Below are positions 52,336 to 62,167 of a stretch of DNA of 64,000 nt, in pieces. The stretch covers positions 62,001-126,000 of the forward strand of contig JAUZNZ010000005.1 of NCBI GenBank assembly GCA_030706735.1, written 5' to 3'. Position numbers and translations under genes: made by a program. Under the pieces are notes generated by a model. That model made no database searches and was not told the DNA's origin. It saw only the letters and a list, made by a program, of their open reading frames with translations. Position 1 is the stretch's first letter. Each line of letters starts with the position of its first letter. This DNA comes from Bacteroidota bacterium (GTDB lineage: Bacteria > Bacteroidota > Bacteroidia > Chitinophagales > Chitinophagaceae).

Positions 52336-54086
52336 AGACGCGGGGCGCCGGGCTTGTTGGGACTGTCGAAGGGATTTGCGCCGTGGACGTTTAGCCTGCG
52401 CCGGTACACTTTATCACGGGACGTGACGTAAAGTACGTCGAAGCCCGGGCCACCGAAACAGCAGTTGGAGGCCTGGCCGGTCGGAATGGGAAGGATGGCA
52501 TTGACGCGGCCAACCGGATCGAGGATCTGGATCCCCATGCGTGAAGTCACATAGACCCTCCCTTCGCGATCGCATTTTAGCCCGTCGGGCCAGGCATTCT
52601 CGGCATTGTCGGGAACCTGGAGCCATCCATAGTGCTGCTTATTGGCCAGCGTCCCATCCGGCCTGATCGAGTAAATCCATACCCAGTGGGATGCCGATTC
52701 CGTGATATACAATTGCGACTGATCCGGGGTCAGGGCGATGCCATTGGCGAAGCGGATCCCTTCATCGACAACCACCTTCCCGCCGTTCGGCCGGATCAGA
52801 TAGATCTTGCTTGGTTTTTCCGTTCCGTCAGGAACCGTGACATAGATATTCCCGTTCTTAGCGACTACGAGGTCATTTCCTGCCAAGGCGTCTGCCAGGA
52901 TGGTGACCTTATCATTATTATCGTAGCTCAGGATCTGGTTTGACCCGCCGGCAACGACCACTCTTTTCCCATCTGGGCCGAAACAGGTACCGCTGGCCTT
53001 TTTGGCATCGAGGGGAAGGGCCTGCGGTTTGCCGTCGGCGTCAATCTTATAGGTTTTCGAGTTCGGAATATCCTGGAAAAAAACTTCCCCTTTCGCGTTG
53101 GCCGCGATGCCTTCCGTGAACTGATATCCCTGTCCGACCAATTCCCAATCCTGGCCCGGTATCAGGATCTCGCTGAGCGCCTGGTTCTTCGTGCTCCCTA
53201 CGGTGACGGGTTTAGGCCAGTCCTTCCACAGCCAGCGCATTGCGTCGGGGAAAATGGACTCGCCGTGATGTCCGTTATGTCCGTCCTCGCCCCAGCTGTG
53301 ATTGACCTCGTAGCCGGAAAAGACGAGTGCCCGTTCCATGGTCTCATTTGCCTTCCACCAGTCTCCCCCATAGATGTTGAGATCATTTGAGCCGTCCTGC
53401 AAAAAGATGCGCAGCGCCCTGGGTTCCGTCTTTCGGATCAGGGAAGGATAGCGATCGCCGCCGCGCAGGCCGACATAGGTGCCGATTGCGCTGAAGACCC
53501 TGGAGAATTCGCGGGGGCATTCCCAGGCAGCCGTAAAGGCGCAGATGGCGCCGCTGCTGGAGCCTCCGATGGCCCGGTCATTGCCGTTCCGGGAAAGCCG
53601 TATGGCGCGACCGTCGCCCGCTTTTTTCTTCTCCACGTCAGGCAGCAACTCGTCGAGGAGGAAGCGCGCGTATGCGTCGCCCAAACCGTCATATTCCAGG
53701 CTTCGGTTGAAGCGATCGAGGGCATGTGCCGTGTCGTCTGCGTGGAGGCGGCCCGGCTGGATGAAGATACCGATGGTGACCGGCATCTCGTGACGAAAGA
53801 TCAGGTTATCGAAAACGGTCGGCGCCTTCCACTGGATGCCGTCCTGATTCACGTAAACACAGGCCGGGGTTTCCGGGCGATACTGGGCGGGGATATAAAT
53901 CCAGTAGTCCCGCGTCGTGCCGGGAAAGATCGTCGACGTCGAAAAAGTATATTTCAATACTTCCCCTTTGGGGACGCCCGGATGTTCGATGGAGGCGGAG
54001 TCGACCGGGTACCTGATGGCTGGGGTTTGGGCTGCAACAATAAAAAAGGCGAGTAAGATGAGAAGAGTGAAGAAAGTCCGTTTCAT
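52332..54086 (-). CDS. Fusion of esterase-like alpha/beta hydrolase and SMP-30/gluconolactonase beta-propeller
   Basis: 584 residues, signal peptide (MKRTFFTLLILLAFFIVAAQ). Residues ~40-295 form an esterase D/enterochelin-esterase-like hydrolase with GGSSSG nucleophile motif (GxSxG). Residues ~305-580 form a six-bladed SMP-30/gluconolactonase propeller (LVGQGYQFTEGIAANAKGEV, NGIALTPDQSQLYITES, WPDGLKCDREGRVYVTSRMG). The metal-binding E/N/D positions of gluconolactonase appear to be present. Such a fusion could open lactones and remove acyl groups from sugar acids. Confidence 0.85.
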   Translation of the reverse strand: MKRTFFTLLILLAFFIVAAQTPAIRYPVDSASIEHPGVPKGEVLKYTFSTSTIFPGTTRDYWIYIPAQYRPETPACVYVNQDGIQWKAPTVFDNLIFRHEMPVTIGIFIQPGRLHADDTAHALDRFNRSLEYDGLGDAYARFLLDELLPDVEKKKAGDGRAIRLSRNGNDRAIGGSSSGAICAFTAAWECPREFSRVFSAIGTYVGLRGGDRYPSLIRKTEPRALRIFLQDGSNDLNIYGGDWWKANETMERALVFSGYEVNHSWGEDGHNGHHGESIFPDAMRWLWKDWPKPVTVGSTKNQALSEILIPGQDWELVGQGYQFTEGIAANAKGEVFFQDIPNSKTYKIDADGKPQALPLDAKKASGTCFGPDGKRVVVAGGSNQILSYDNNDKVTILADALAGNDLVVAKNGNIYVTVPDGTEKPSKIYLIRPNGGKVVVDEGIRFANGIALTPDQSQLYITESASHWVWIYSIRPDGTLANKQHYGWLQVPDNAENAWPDGLKCDREGRVYVTSRMGIQILDPVGRVNAILPIPTGQASNCCFGGPGFDVLYVTSRDKVYRRRLNVHGANPFDSPNKPGAPRL

Positions 54087-54128
54087 GTCCTGGGATTTTG
54101 TTTCCCAGCTAAATATAACAAAATAAAA

Positions 54129-54166
54129 AGGCTGCCCCCACTATACGGAGCAGCCTCTTTTATTCT
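54129..54166 (-). terminator. Terminator of the SusC-SusD-lipoprotein unit
   Basis: Minus strand: AGGCTGC (from 54156) ... GCAGCCT (to 54129) around a ~14-nt loop, followed by TTTTTATTT. It is downstream of the lipoprotein gene stop at 54182 and upstream of the esterase/SMP-30 gene start. Confidence 0.75.
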
Positions 54167-54181
54167 TAGTGGCGAAGTGGA

Positions 54182-54682
54182 TCACGCGACCACGAGGATC
54201 CTCACCGGGAAAGTTATTACCGTCGAATTATCATCGAGGGTGACCAGGAAATAGAAGCGGTTGGCGAGTTCGGTATTGACCTTGGGCGCCGGATTGGGTG
54301 GTGATGGAAATTTCGAAAGGTATTCCGTCAGCGAAGTGGTGAAGGTTACCGTCGTGCCACTGCCTGCGATGGGCGCCGCGTTATAAAAGCCCGTTGACCC
54401 CTGGATCTTGCTGTATGTCGTGGAAGCGGCGACGTGCGTGATCTCCTTGATCGTCCTGCCGCTGGTGGCCGCGAGTGAAAGAGTGATCGTGATCGTTCCC
54501 GGGCCGGAGAGCGAGACGGTGATCGTCGGATCCGGACGGTAGTCGTTCGCATTTTGAACCGTTATGGCTTTAGAGGGGACATTATCCGTCCCATACCCGA
54601 ATCCTTTTTGTTTGGTACAACCCGTGACCAGGAGGCCGGTCAGCAGAAGGAGGGACGAAGCTCTTTTTATATGCATATACAT
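54182..54682 (-). CDS. Small lipoprotein at the end of the Sus unit
   Basis: 166 residues, lipobox VTGC (Cys22 from the first ATG; an in-frame Met three codons on is also possible). The mature part is Thr/Ser-rich beta with repeated VxTVSLSGPGTITITLSL-like strands. Possibly a surface glycan-binding accessory lipoprotein of the SusCD system; not recognised by family. It follows SusD by 34 bp. Confidence 0.68.
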   Translation of the reverse strand: MYMHIKRASSLLLLTGLLVTGCTKQKGFGYGTDNVPSKAITVQNANDYRPDPTITVSLSGPGTITITLSLAATSGRTIKEITHVAASTTYSKIQGSTGFYNAAPIAGSGTTVTFTTSLTEYLSKFPSPPNPAPKVNTELANRFYFLVTLDDNSTVITFPVRILVVA

Positions 54683-54716
54683 AGATGTCGTTTTAGTTTC
54701 ATGAATGAATGAATGT

Positions 54717-56171
54717 CTATTTAGCCCACCAGAGCTTCACATCCGTTTTGGGTCTCGGGTTCGGACAATTCGGATTGGCCGCCGTCTCCAGATTGGTGTA
54801 CGGCAGGCGGGTCGGTATGACGCTCGGATCATCGCCGGCGGGGTTGTTCACCAGGGCCAGGGCGGGATAACCGGTCCGGCGGTAGTCATCGAAGGCCTCG
54901 ACGCCATTGCCGATCCAGGCGATATACTTCTGCGTGATGATCTGCTGTTCCATCTGTGCGGTCGTGCCCGTCAGGTTGACGATGGTCGGATTAGCCGTAA
55001 AATAGGCCGTGATCTGACCTGCCGACATGCCGACTTCCTGCATGGCCGCGGTGATGCCGGCCTGGTAATACGTATTGGCACTGCCGGGGGTTCCCAACAA
55101 AAGGGCGGCCTCGGCCAGAATGAATTGAGATTGGAAGTTGGTGAGCAGCCTGGCCGGGGCGCTGCCGGTCGTACCGATCAGGTAAGCACCCGCGTATTGA
55201 GAGCGGGTGGCCTGAGCCGGTGCGGAGGAGGTGGAACCGTTATCGAAGGCGACAAAGGTGCCGGTCGGTTTGCTGAATACCTGGCCTAAACGTACCGTGT
55301 CATTCAGGCTGATCATCAGGTTGAGCAAACGCTGGCTAAGCATCTGGTCGCCCGGACGGTTGAGATAATTGAAGGTGTACAGGGGGTTCTGGTTGCCCAC
55401 GCTGGCGCCGAATGGCACCGCGAAGTCCAGGTTGTTGGCATTGATGTAATTGTTTCCGGTGATGACCGCATTGATCGTGGAGGTAGCGAGTGCCGGATTA
55501 ATATTGGTCAACTGGATGGCTAATTTCAGGAGGAGCGTATTGCCCATTTTGGTCCAGTTGGCGAGGTTCCCACCATAAACAAGATCATCCTTGCCCGGCT
55601 TCAGTGCGCTGGGTTTGGCGAGGTCGGCCAGTCCGCTGTTCACCAGGTCGAAGATACTCGTGATGCCCAATGCGGCATTGCCCTGGTAGATATCCTGTTG
55701 CTTATCGAACCGGGGCGTAAGGAACTTGGTGCCAAAACCGGCCTGCGAATAGGGTACGTCCCCCCAGATATCGGAGCATAGGGAGAATGCATAAGCCAAC
55801 TCCAGCTTGGCAATACCGGAGTATGCCGGACTGGTTGCCGAATCCTGGGCGATGAGCTGACGGCAATTGACGATCGCTCCATCATATAGTTCGCCGTTCC
55901 ACTGGTTGTCAAAGGCGCCCGCCAGATTGTAGACATCATAGGCCGCCGTTTGATTGGCTACCCCGGCAATATGCTGGATCAGCGCCGAGCTCGCGCGATT
56001 GAGGTCGTTTTGGTTCGCGAATGCGATCGCGATGGTCGTTGTCGGCAAGAGTACCGAAGGCGGTACGACGGTCGGGTTATTCGGCGTGCTGTTGACCGCG
56101 AGATATTTCTTACAGGAGGCCATGGACAGGAGGCCAACTGACAGAATGAATATTTTATTTAGCATTTTCAT
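54717..56171 (-). CDS. SusD/RagB-family nutrient-binding outer-membrane lipoprotein
   Basis: 484 residues with lipobox MASC (Cys20). It has SusD_2-type features: N-terminal NNPTVVPPSVLLP, helical TPR-like core (LELAYAFSLCSDIWGDVPYS) and C-terminal YIAWIGNGVEAFDDYRRTGYP, with NxxxTR-type end. Together with SusC it forms the pedal-bin importer for glycans or peptides. Located 43 bp after SusC in the same unit. Confidence 0.94.
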   Translation of the reverse strand: MKMLNKIFILSVGLLSMASCKKYLAVNSTPNNPTVVPPSVLLPTTTIAIAFANQNDLNRASSALIQHIAGVANQTAAYDVYNLAGAFDNQWNGELYDGAIVNCRQLIAQDSATSPAYSGIAKLELAYAFSLCSDIWGDVPYSQAGFGTKFLTPRFDKQQDIYQGNAALGITSIFDLVNSGLADLAKPSALKPGKDDLVYGGNLANWTKMGNTLLLKLAIQLTNINPALATSTINAVITGNNYINANNLDFAVPFGASVGNQNPLYTFNYLNRPGDQMLSQRLLNLMISLNDTVRLGQVFSKPTGTFVAFDNGSTSSAPAQATRSQYAGAYLIGTTGSAPARLLTNFQSQFILAEAALLLGTPGSANTYYQAGITAAMQEVGMSAGQITAYFTANPTIVNLTGTTAQMEQQIITQKYIAWIGNGVEAFDDYRRTGYPALALVNNPAGDDPSVIPTRLPYTNLETAANPNCPNPRPKTDVKLWWAK

Positions 56172-56214
56172 GTTTTTCCTTTTTTGTTCTTAAAGCTTCA
56201 TTTTCACAATGAGG

Positions 56215-59200
56215 TTACAACATCACTTTCAGGCTGGCTCCCATGGTCCGCGCGTTGGGCGCACCCTGGAGATCCAGGCCCCGGATATTGCCTGCTCCCT
56301 GGGTATTGACCTCCGGGTCGATCAGGGAATTTGGCGCTACGTGGAAAACGTTGTTGGCAAATAGAGAAAAGCGCACCCCATTGATGTGCATGTCCTTAAT
56401 TATGCGTGACGGCAAATCGTAGCCGATGGACACTTCCCTCAGCCTGAACACCGTCGCGTCATACACATTGAACTCGCTCTGGAGACCGCCCAGGGTTTGC
56501 CAGTAGGTTTGTGCGGGGATCTGGATATTATTCTCGACCACCTTACCACCACCGATCGCGATCACGCCATCCAGCACCCGCGGAAGTGACCGGTCGTCGC
56601 CGGTGCCGATCCAGGCGCCGCGGCTCTTATAAGAGGCGGCAGTGAAGGACAATACCTGGCCGCCCTTGGTGAAATCAAAGGTGAAGCCCAGGGAAAGGTT
56701 CTTGTATTTGAAATTGTTGGTGACGCCGAAGGAATAGTCCGGGTTCGGGTTAGAAAGTACCTGGTTGGCAAGGGTCGGTTGATAGGTTCCGGTAGCCGGA
56801 TTGATCAGGCGGCGGCCCGTTGCACTGTCCCTGGGTATCGTACCGCCCAGGATGACGCCATAGGGTTGCCCCACCTTGATGGAAGGAATGGACCCCGTAA
56901 AGGCGCTGCCTGGGATGGAGAAGCTAAGGGTCCCCGTATTGATCGATTCGACCTTATTGACGATCTTGGTGAAATTGCCGGAGAGATCCCACCTGAAATT
57001 ACGGCCGCTGACCGCCGTTATATTGATCAAGGCTTCGACACCCTTATTCGTCATTTTGCCCACGTTGGTGGTTTGCGTGGTATAGCCTGTGGACGGGGCG
57101 ATGCCGACATTTACGATCTGGCTTTGGCTGACTTCGTCGAAATAATCGGCGTCGAAATTGATGCGATTCTTCCAGAAGCCCAGATTGATGCCGACCTCAT
57201 AGGAGGTTGTGAATTCGGGAGACAGCGTATTGGAGGCGATCCGGTTGCTGGCGCCGAATCCGGCGATGGATCCATCCGGGAAATTGAAGCTGGCCACGTT
57301 GTTCCCGAAAGCTTCCGATACAAACAAATTTTGTAATTGATAGGCTGGCGCGTCCCTTCCCACTTTCGCGATGCTGGCCCTGACCTTGCCATAGCTTAAG
57401 CCATCTCCTACTATATTCAAGGCGTCGGTGAAGACAAACCCGGCGCTGATGGAGGGATAGAAATAGGTGTTCTTGCTGGTGGGCAGGGTGGAACTCTGAT
57501 CGGCCCTTCCGGTCAGCTCCAGATACAAATAACTCTTGTAATCGAAGGAAACCTGCGCATAGTAACCCACCAGGCGTTGCAGCGTAGTGGCTTCCCCCGA
57601 ACCATTCGAATATACGGTGGCGTTGCTTACATTGTAGAAACCCGGGATGGCGAGCGCGTCTCCCTGCACCTGAAGGGACTGCACGTTTCGCTGGTTGATA
57701 TTCTGACCGAGAATACCCGAAATGTTCAAATCCTTGATGAAGACGTCACTCTTATGTGCCGACAGGATCAGGTCGCCGTTTATTTCGCTCCGGAAAATGG
57801 TGTTTTCCAGGTCCTGGCCGGTCGGGCGTTGGTTGGAGGTGATGGCAAAAACCTGCTTCCTACGATCCGTATAGGCATCGACGCCCAGGCGGTAGGTGAG
57901 GTTCAGCCAGCTGGTAAAATCGTATCCCACGGTCATATCGGCGATGATGCGATAGAGATTGCTTTTTACCGGGTTATTATAGGCATCGAAATAGGGATTA
58001 TCCTGTGCAGCGACCGGCCAGTTATTTGTGCCGTCGGGGTTCTGATAATTGCCCTTCGTCTTGTAGGAATGGAGGTCTACGTTCCTGGCCATGCCCCAGA
58101 GGACGCCGAAGACGGAGTTGCCATTCCCGCCGATCACCCCTGTCTGCAGGGTATTGACGAAATTCATATTCGCTCCGAGTTTGATCTTGTCGCGAAGCAG
58201 GGTATTGGCCCCGAATTTTACGTTCGTTCTTTTCAGGGACGTATTGGGAATGATGCCGTTCTGGTTCAGATATCCAATTGACAGTGTATAATTCCTTTTC
58301 AGGTCGCCACCATTTATGGTCAGGTTATTGTCCGAAATATTGCCGGTCTCGAAAAAATCCGTGATATTATTCGGGTAAGCCTGATAGGCCACCGGGTTAC
58401 CTCCGACCAGCAGGCCATTGGCCACTGTAGGCGTAGAGCCGAATTTCGGCCCCCAGGAGCTGAGGGTCGTCGTGGGGGTGTAGACCCCGTTCAAGCCCTG
58501 TCCGTATTGGTTTTGCACTTTCAACAAGCCTTCGACGTTCTGAAGGCTATAGGATGAGCTGACGCTAATGTCCGTTTTCCCGCCCGGACCGCCACCCTTC
58601 TTGGTGGTGATGATGATTGCGCCGGCTGCGGCGCGCGAACCATATAATACGGCGGCCGCGGGCCCCTTGAGGATATTCACGCTCTCGATATTGTTGAGGT
58701 CCAGGTCAAGGGCCCTGTTTGGCGGTTGCTGATCGTCCAGGGTGCCGTTGGGGCCTCCGGTTGTCCGGTCCACGTCATTGCTGATCGGGATACCATCTAC
58801 CACAAACAAGGGTTGATTGCTGCCCGTGAAAGAGGTGATGCCGCGAATATTGATATTGATGGAGGAGCCGGGGCTGCCGCTGGCACCGGTAATATTAACT
58901 CCGGAAACCTTGCCTTCCAGGGAGCCAACCAGGTTGACGGGCCCTTTGTCGGCCAACTGATCCCCTTTGAGGTTCTGGGTGGCATAACCCAGGGAGCGCT
59001 TGTCACGGACAATGCCCAGGGAAGTGACCACGACTTCGGACAGGGTGTTGTCTTTTGCCGACATGGCGACGGTGATGGAGGTGCGATCGCCGATCTCAAC
59101 CTCCTGGTTTGCCCATCCGATGGCTGATATAATGAGGATCTTGGCCTTGGGGGGAACGGGGAGGGAGAAGGTGCCGTCGGCGCCGGAGCTCGTTCCCGTT

Positions 59201-59340
59201 TGAAAGCCTCTGATCACAATAGAGGCGCCCGGAACCGGTTTGCCTTCCGGATCCAATACTTTTCCCGTAATAGTTCGATTTTGGGCCGAGAGTTGTCCGC
59301 ATAGCATGACAACGCAGCTCAGCATAAGGAGGAGTCTCAT
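56215..59340 (-). CDS. SusC/RagA-family TonB-linked outer-membrane receptor
   Basis: 1041 residues. Signal peptide; carboxypeptidase-regulatory-like domain (~20-100, NRTITGKVLDPEGKPVPGAS); SusC plug domain (VVVTSLGIVRDKRSLGYA, VSGVNITGASGSPGSS, QPLFVVDGIPI, GPAAAVLYGSRAAAGAIIIT); barrel to the terminal aromatic-poor LKVML. The KGPAAAVLYG signature is standard. Substrate unknown; linked SusD and esterase/GH2 genes suggest acylated polysaccharide or glycoside. No sigma/anti-sigma or HTCS gene precedes it, so regulation is not local. Confidence 0.95.
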   Translation of the reverse strand: MRLLLMLSCVVMLCGQLSAQNRTITGKVLDPEGKPVPGASIVIRGFQTGTSSGADGTFSLPVPPKAKILIISAIGWANQEVEIGDRTSITVAMSAKDNTLSEVVVTSLGIVRDKRSLGYATQNLKGDQLADKGPVNLVGSLEGKVSGVNITGASGSPGSSININIRGITSFTGSNQPLFVVDGIPISNDVDRTTGGPNGTLDDQQPPNRALDLDLNNIESVNILKGPAAAVLYGSRAAAGAIIITTKKGGGPGGKTDISVSSSYSLQNVEGLLKVQNQYGQGLNGVYTPTTTLSSWGPKFGSTPTVANGLLVGGNPVAYQAYPNNITDFFETGNISDNNLTINGGDLKRNYTLSIGYLNQNGIIPNTSLKRTNVKFGANTLLRDKIKLGANMNFVNTLQTGVIGGNGNSVFGVLWGMARNVDLHSYKTKGNYQNPDGTNNWPVAAQDNPYFDAYNNPVKSNLYRIIADMTVGYDFTSWLNLTYRLGVDAYTDRRKQVFAITSNQRPTGQDLENTIFRSEINGDLILSAHKSDVFIKDLNISGILGQNINQRNVQSLQVQGDALAIPGFYNVSNATVYSNGSGEATTLQRLVGYYAQVSFDYKSYLYLELTGRADQSSTLPTSKNTYFYPSISAGFVFTDALNIVGDGLSYGKVRASIAKVGRDAPAYQLQNLFVSEAFGNNVASFNFPDGSIAGFGASNRIASNTLSPEFTTSYEVGINLGFWKNRINFDADYFDEVSQSQIVNVGIAPSTGYTTQTTNVGKMTNKGVEALINITAVSGRNFRWDLSGNFTKIVNKVESINTGTLSFSIPGSAFTGSIPSIKVGQPYGVILGGTIPRDSATGRRLINPATGTYQPTLANQVLSNPNPDYSFGVTNNFKYKNLSLGFTFDFTKGGQVLSFTAASYKSRGAWIGTGDDRSLPRVLDGVIAIGGGKVVENNIQIPAQTYWQTLGGLQSEFNVYDATVFRLREVSIGYDLPSRIIKDMHINGVRFSLFANNVFHVAPNSLIDPEVNTQGAGNIRGLDLQGAPNARTMGASLKVML

Positions 59341-59543
59341 GTACAGTATGTGTTTGGTTTAGTAAACTATCCTGTAATTTAAAGTTGAAACATTAAAAAA
59401 TAAAAAAAAAATAACCCCAATAGGATTAATCGCTAAAGGATTTTCAATAAAACAGGTGATTTTTGATAAAAATATCAGCCAGGGGAGGTTTTTTTTAATG
59501 TCCTCTTATGTTCGGAAGAATTTCTTTGAAATTAACAATTCAT

Positions 59544-60200
59544 TTACAAATTAGCGAGGTGTCGGGAAAAACCCTTAGCCACGAGGCGTTCATAGGCGTT
59601 CCAGACCTCGTCAGGGATCAGTTGAGGGATCTGGAAGCCTTTTCCGGGGTAATATCTGATCCGCTGGAGGTCCCCGACCATGATCTCGATGACCCGGGCC
59701 ATGGGGATCTCTTCGGTGGGATACTCTTCGAATGGAATCCGGGGAGAGGTAACCAGCAGTTGTTTGTCCGGCCACTGGCGTTTGAAGGTGGCATAGCTCC
59801 GGCGTTCCATATACGGTTTTTGGACCAGCAGGAAACTTCGTGGATCCATGGATCGTTCCTGGAGAAGCCGGCGGGTGAAGAGGATATTCTCGCCTGTGTT
59901 CGTGGAGCGGTTCTCGATGAGGATGGCGTCGGGGGGAACACCCATCTTATATGCGATAGCGGCAAACCGATCGGCCTCCGGTTCGGCCCAAATGCCGCGC
60001 GTCACATTTCCCAGGCCGCCGGAAAGGATCAGCCAGGGGGCCAGCCCCTGCAGCCATAATCCGGCCCCGCACTCAGCCACCCGAAGATCATGACTGCCCA
60101 GCACGAGGATCGTGTCCGACTTTTCCGGCGTATGTCCCATGTGATGGTAGTCCCATAATATCCTGGCGTCGTCAAGCGCCGATGGGTCAACCCGCGTCAT
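59544..60200 (-). CDS. YdcF-like (DUF218) protein
   Basis: 218 residues. DUF218 core: ILVLGSHDLRVAECGAGLWL, LILSGGLGN, AIAYKMGVPPDAILIENRST NTGEN, FLLVQKPYMERRSYATFKRQ. No membrane segment or signal peptide. Family members bind S-adenosylmethionine or act in envelope biogenesis (ElyC/SanA), but this short cytosolic form is of unknown function. Confidence 0.88.
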   Translation of the reverse strand: MTRVDPSALDDARILWDYHHMGHTPEKSDTILVLGSHDLRVAECGAGLWLQGLAPWLILSGGLGNVTRGIWAEPEADRFAAIAYKMGVPPDAILIENRSTNTGENILFTRRLLQERSMDPRSFLLVQKPYMERRSYATFKRQWPDKQLLVTSPRIPFEEYPTEEIPMARVIEIMVGDLQRIRYYPGKGFQIPQLIPDEVWNAYERLVAKGFSRHLANL

Positions 60201-60246
60201 GGAACGAAAATACTTAATTAAGGGGCAACGTGCAAGGCAGCTGGTG

Positions 60247-60933
60247 TCAGGGTTCGCCTATGAAGCGGTAGCCGATGCCGGACTCGGTAAGGATATGTTC
60301 CGGCCTGTTGGGATCCTTTTCGATCTTTTTTCGCAATTGGGCGATGAACACGCGCAGATATTGCAACTGGTCGATATGGTCCGCCCCCCATATTTCGCGC
60401 AGCAGGTATTGGTGCGTCAAGACCTTGCCTTCGTTCCTGCCAAATAAGGCCAATAGGGCGTATTGGGTCGCCGTGAGTTTGAGCGATTCGCTGCCTTTTT
60501 TTACCGTCCGCGCGGAGAGGTCGATCTCGAATGCGCCGAAGGAGATCAGCGGCCGGGTATCTTCCGGGCCTGTGCCGCGCAGAGCCGAGCGGATCCGGGC
60601 CAGCAATTCGCCGGTGCGGAATGGCTTGACCAGGTAGTCGTTGGCGCCGTTGTCGAGGGCGGCAATGATATCTTTTTCATGACTGTGTACGGACAGGATG
60701 ATGATGGGTCTGGAGGACCATTCGCGCAATTTTTTCAGCGTTTCGTGTCCGCTTTCGTCGGGCAGGCCCAGGTCGAGGATAATGAGGTCAGGCGAGCGCC
60801 TGGCGGCCTCGATGAGACCCGCCTTCCCGGTGGCGGCGTGGGTAACCGAATACCCATTGGACTGCAGGGTGATCTCGAGCAGCCGCCTGATCGCCGTTTC
60901 GTCGTCGATCACTAATATTTCGGGGTGACCCAT
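60247..60933 (-). CDS. KdpE-like OmpR-family response regulator
   Basis: 228 residues: REC (D54 in IILDLGLPDESG, D10/D11, Lys in LVKPFRTGEL) and OmpR-type winged helix (VLTHQYLLREIWGADHIDQL, ITESGIGYRF). Sequence style is KdpE. Its first 22 bp overlap the kinase gene. No kdpFABC genes within the window, so the potassium link is only by family. Confidence 0.88.
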   Translation of the reverse strand: MGHPEILVIDDETAIRRLLEITLQSNGYSVTHAATGKAGLIEAARRSPDLIILDLGLPDESGHETLKKLREWSSRPIIILSVHSHEKDIIAALDNGANDYLVKPFRTGELLARIRSALRGTGPEDTRPLISFGAFEIDLSARTVKKGSESLKLTATQYALLALFGRNEGKVLTHQYLLREIWGADHIDQLQYLRVFIAQLRKKIEKDPNRPEHILTESGIGYRFIGEP

Positions 60934-61985
60934 TTGCCCGTTTGTTTGATTGACAATTTTTCGACGGGCATCCGGATGACGAACCGGGCGCCGCCGGCCG
61001 GTATATTCTTCAATTCGATGGCGCCGCTATGTGCCTCCACAAAGCCCTTCACGATGGAAAGCCCGAGTCCGACGCCTCCTGTCCGGGCAAGTTCCGGACG
61101 ATAGAATTTGTCGAAGACCTTGTCGATCTCTGCTGGCGGCAGACCGGGCCCGTTGTCTTCGACGATAATGATCAGGTTTTCGTCTTCGCAATCCGCGGTG
61201 ATCCGGATGGTGGACCCGGCGGGCGTATAGAGGGCGGCGTTATATACCAGGTTGGTCAGCACCTGTTCCATCAGTCCGTAATCCAGGCGCACGAGAGGGA
61301 ATCCCTTTCTGATCTCGACCTTTACCAGGTGGCGGCCAATCCATTCATCGAGGTGTTGTATCGTCGATGAGATCAGTTCCCGCAGATCGCACCATTCCTT
61401 CCGCGGCCGTATGAAACCGGATTCAAGCCTGGAGGTATTGAGCAGATTCTCTACCTGGCGGTTAAGCCTCATCGATGCGCGCGAAATTTCCGTGAGCAGC
61501 CTGCGGCTATCGGTTCCGGTCAGCCGGGATGGTTCCGCGAGCAAGTTGTCCGTGGCGCCGATGATCGTGGCGATCGGGGTACGAAATTCGTGCGACAGGG
61601 AATTGAGCAGGGTATTATAGAGTTTAAGCGTTTTTGCTTTTTCTTCTTTATCACGGGCTTCTTTTTCCATCTGGCGGATCTTGAATGTAAGTACGGCGTT
61701 CACCAGGGCGATGACAAAGTACATGGAGAGCAGGATCCGGTCCCCGGTATTTCCTACGCGGAGATTATACCGGGGCAACAGAAAGAAGTAGTCCCAGATC
61801 AGTGCGCTCACCAGAGCCGAGAGCAGGACGGGCAGGATGTCGAAGAACATGGCGATCAGGGACAGGGCCAGGAGAAGGATAAAGGCCACCAGCTGCGGCG
61901 CCATATAGGGAGACAAGGCAAAGCAGATGGCCGATATGGTAATCAGCACCAACATGCTTATGCCGTATTGCCATTTCCGGCTCAT
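60912..61985 (-). CDS. KdpD-like histidine kinase, short form
   Basis: 357 residues from ATG 61985. Four membrane helices of the DUF4118 type (residues ~10-105, PRYNLRV loop), then HisKA with H132 (NSLSHEFRTPIATIIG) and HATPase (NLVYNAALYTPAG, VEDNGPGLPP, GVGLGLSIVKGFVEAH). The large N-terminal KdpD/Usp cytosolic domain of full KdpD (~400 residues) is missing. It is cotranscribed with and overlaps the regulator. A minimal or diverged sensor. Confidence 0.88.
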   Translation of the reverse strand: MSRKWQYGISMLVLITISAICFALSPYMAPQLVAFILLLALSLIAMFFDILPVLLSALVSALIWDYFFLLPRYNLRVGNTGDRILLSMYFVIALVNAVLTFKIRQMEKEARDKEEKAKTLKLYNTLLNSLSHEFRTPIATIIGATDNLLAEPSRLTGTDSRRLLTEISRASMRLNRQVENLLNTSRLESGFIRPRKEWCDLRELISSTIQHLDEWIGRHLVKVEIRKGFPLVRLDYGLMEQVLTNLVYNAALYTPAGSTIRITADCEDENLIIIVEDNGPGLPPAEIDKVFDKFYRPELARTGGVGLGLSIVKGFVEAHSGAIELKNIPAGGARFVIRMPVEKLSIKQTGKWVTPKY

Positions 61986-62167
61986 TTTGGAGATACGGGA
62001 AAAGGGGACAAAATGATGGCTCCAAAACATTTAAATAATTATAATATAATTAATTATTATAAATACCAGATCAAATTACATCATTATTAAGTAATTTAAA
62101 ATATTTTATTAATCATAATATATATCAAATAATGCCATTATTAATTAATCATCAATTGATTAAATGA

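Noticed and set aside
60247-61985. Potassium-uptake kdpFABC locus
   Set aside because: No kdpA, kdpB or kdpC genes are present around the kinase/regulator pair in the window.
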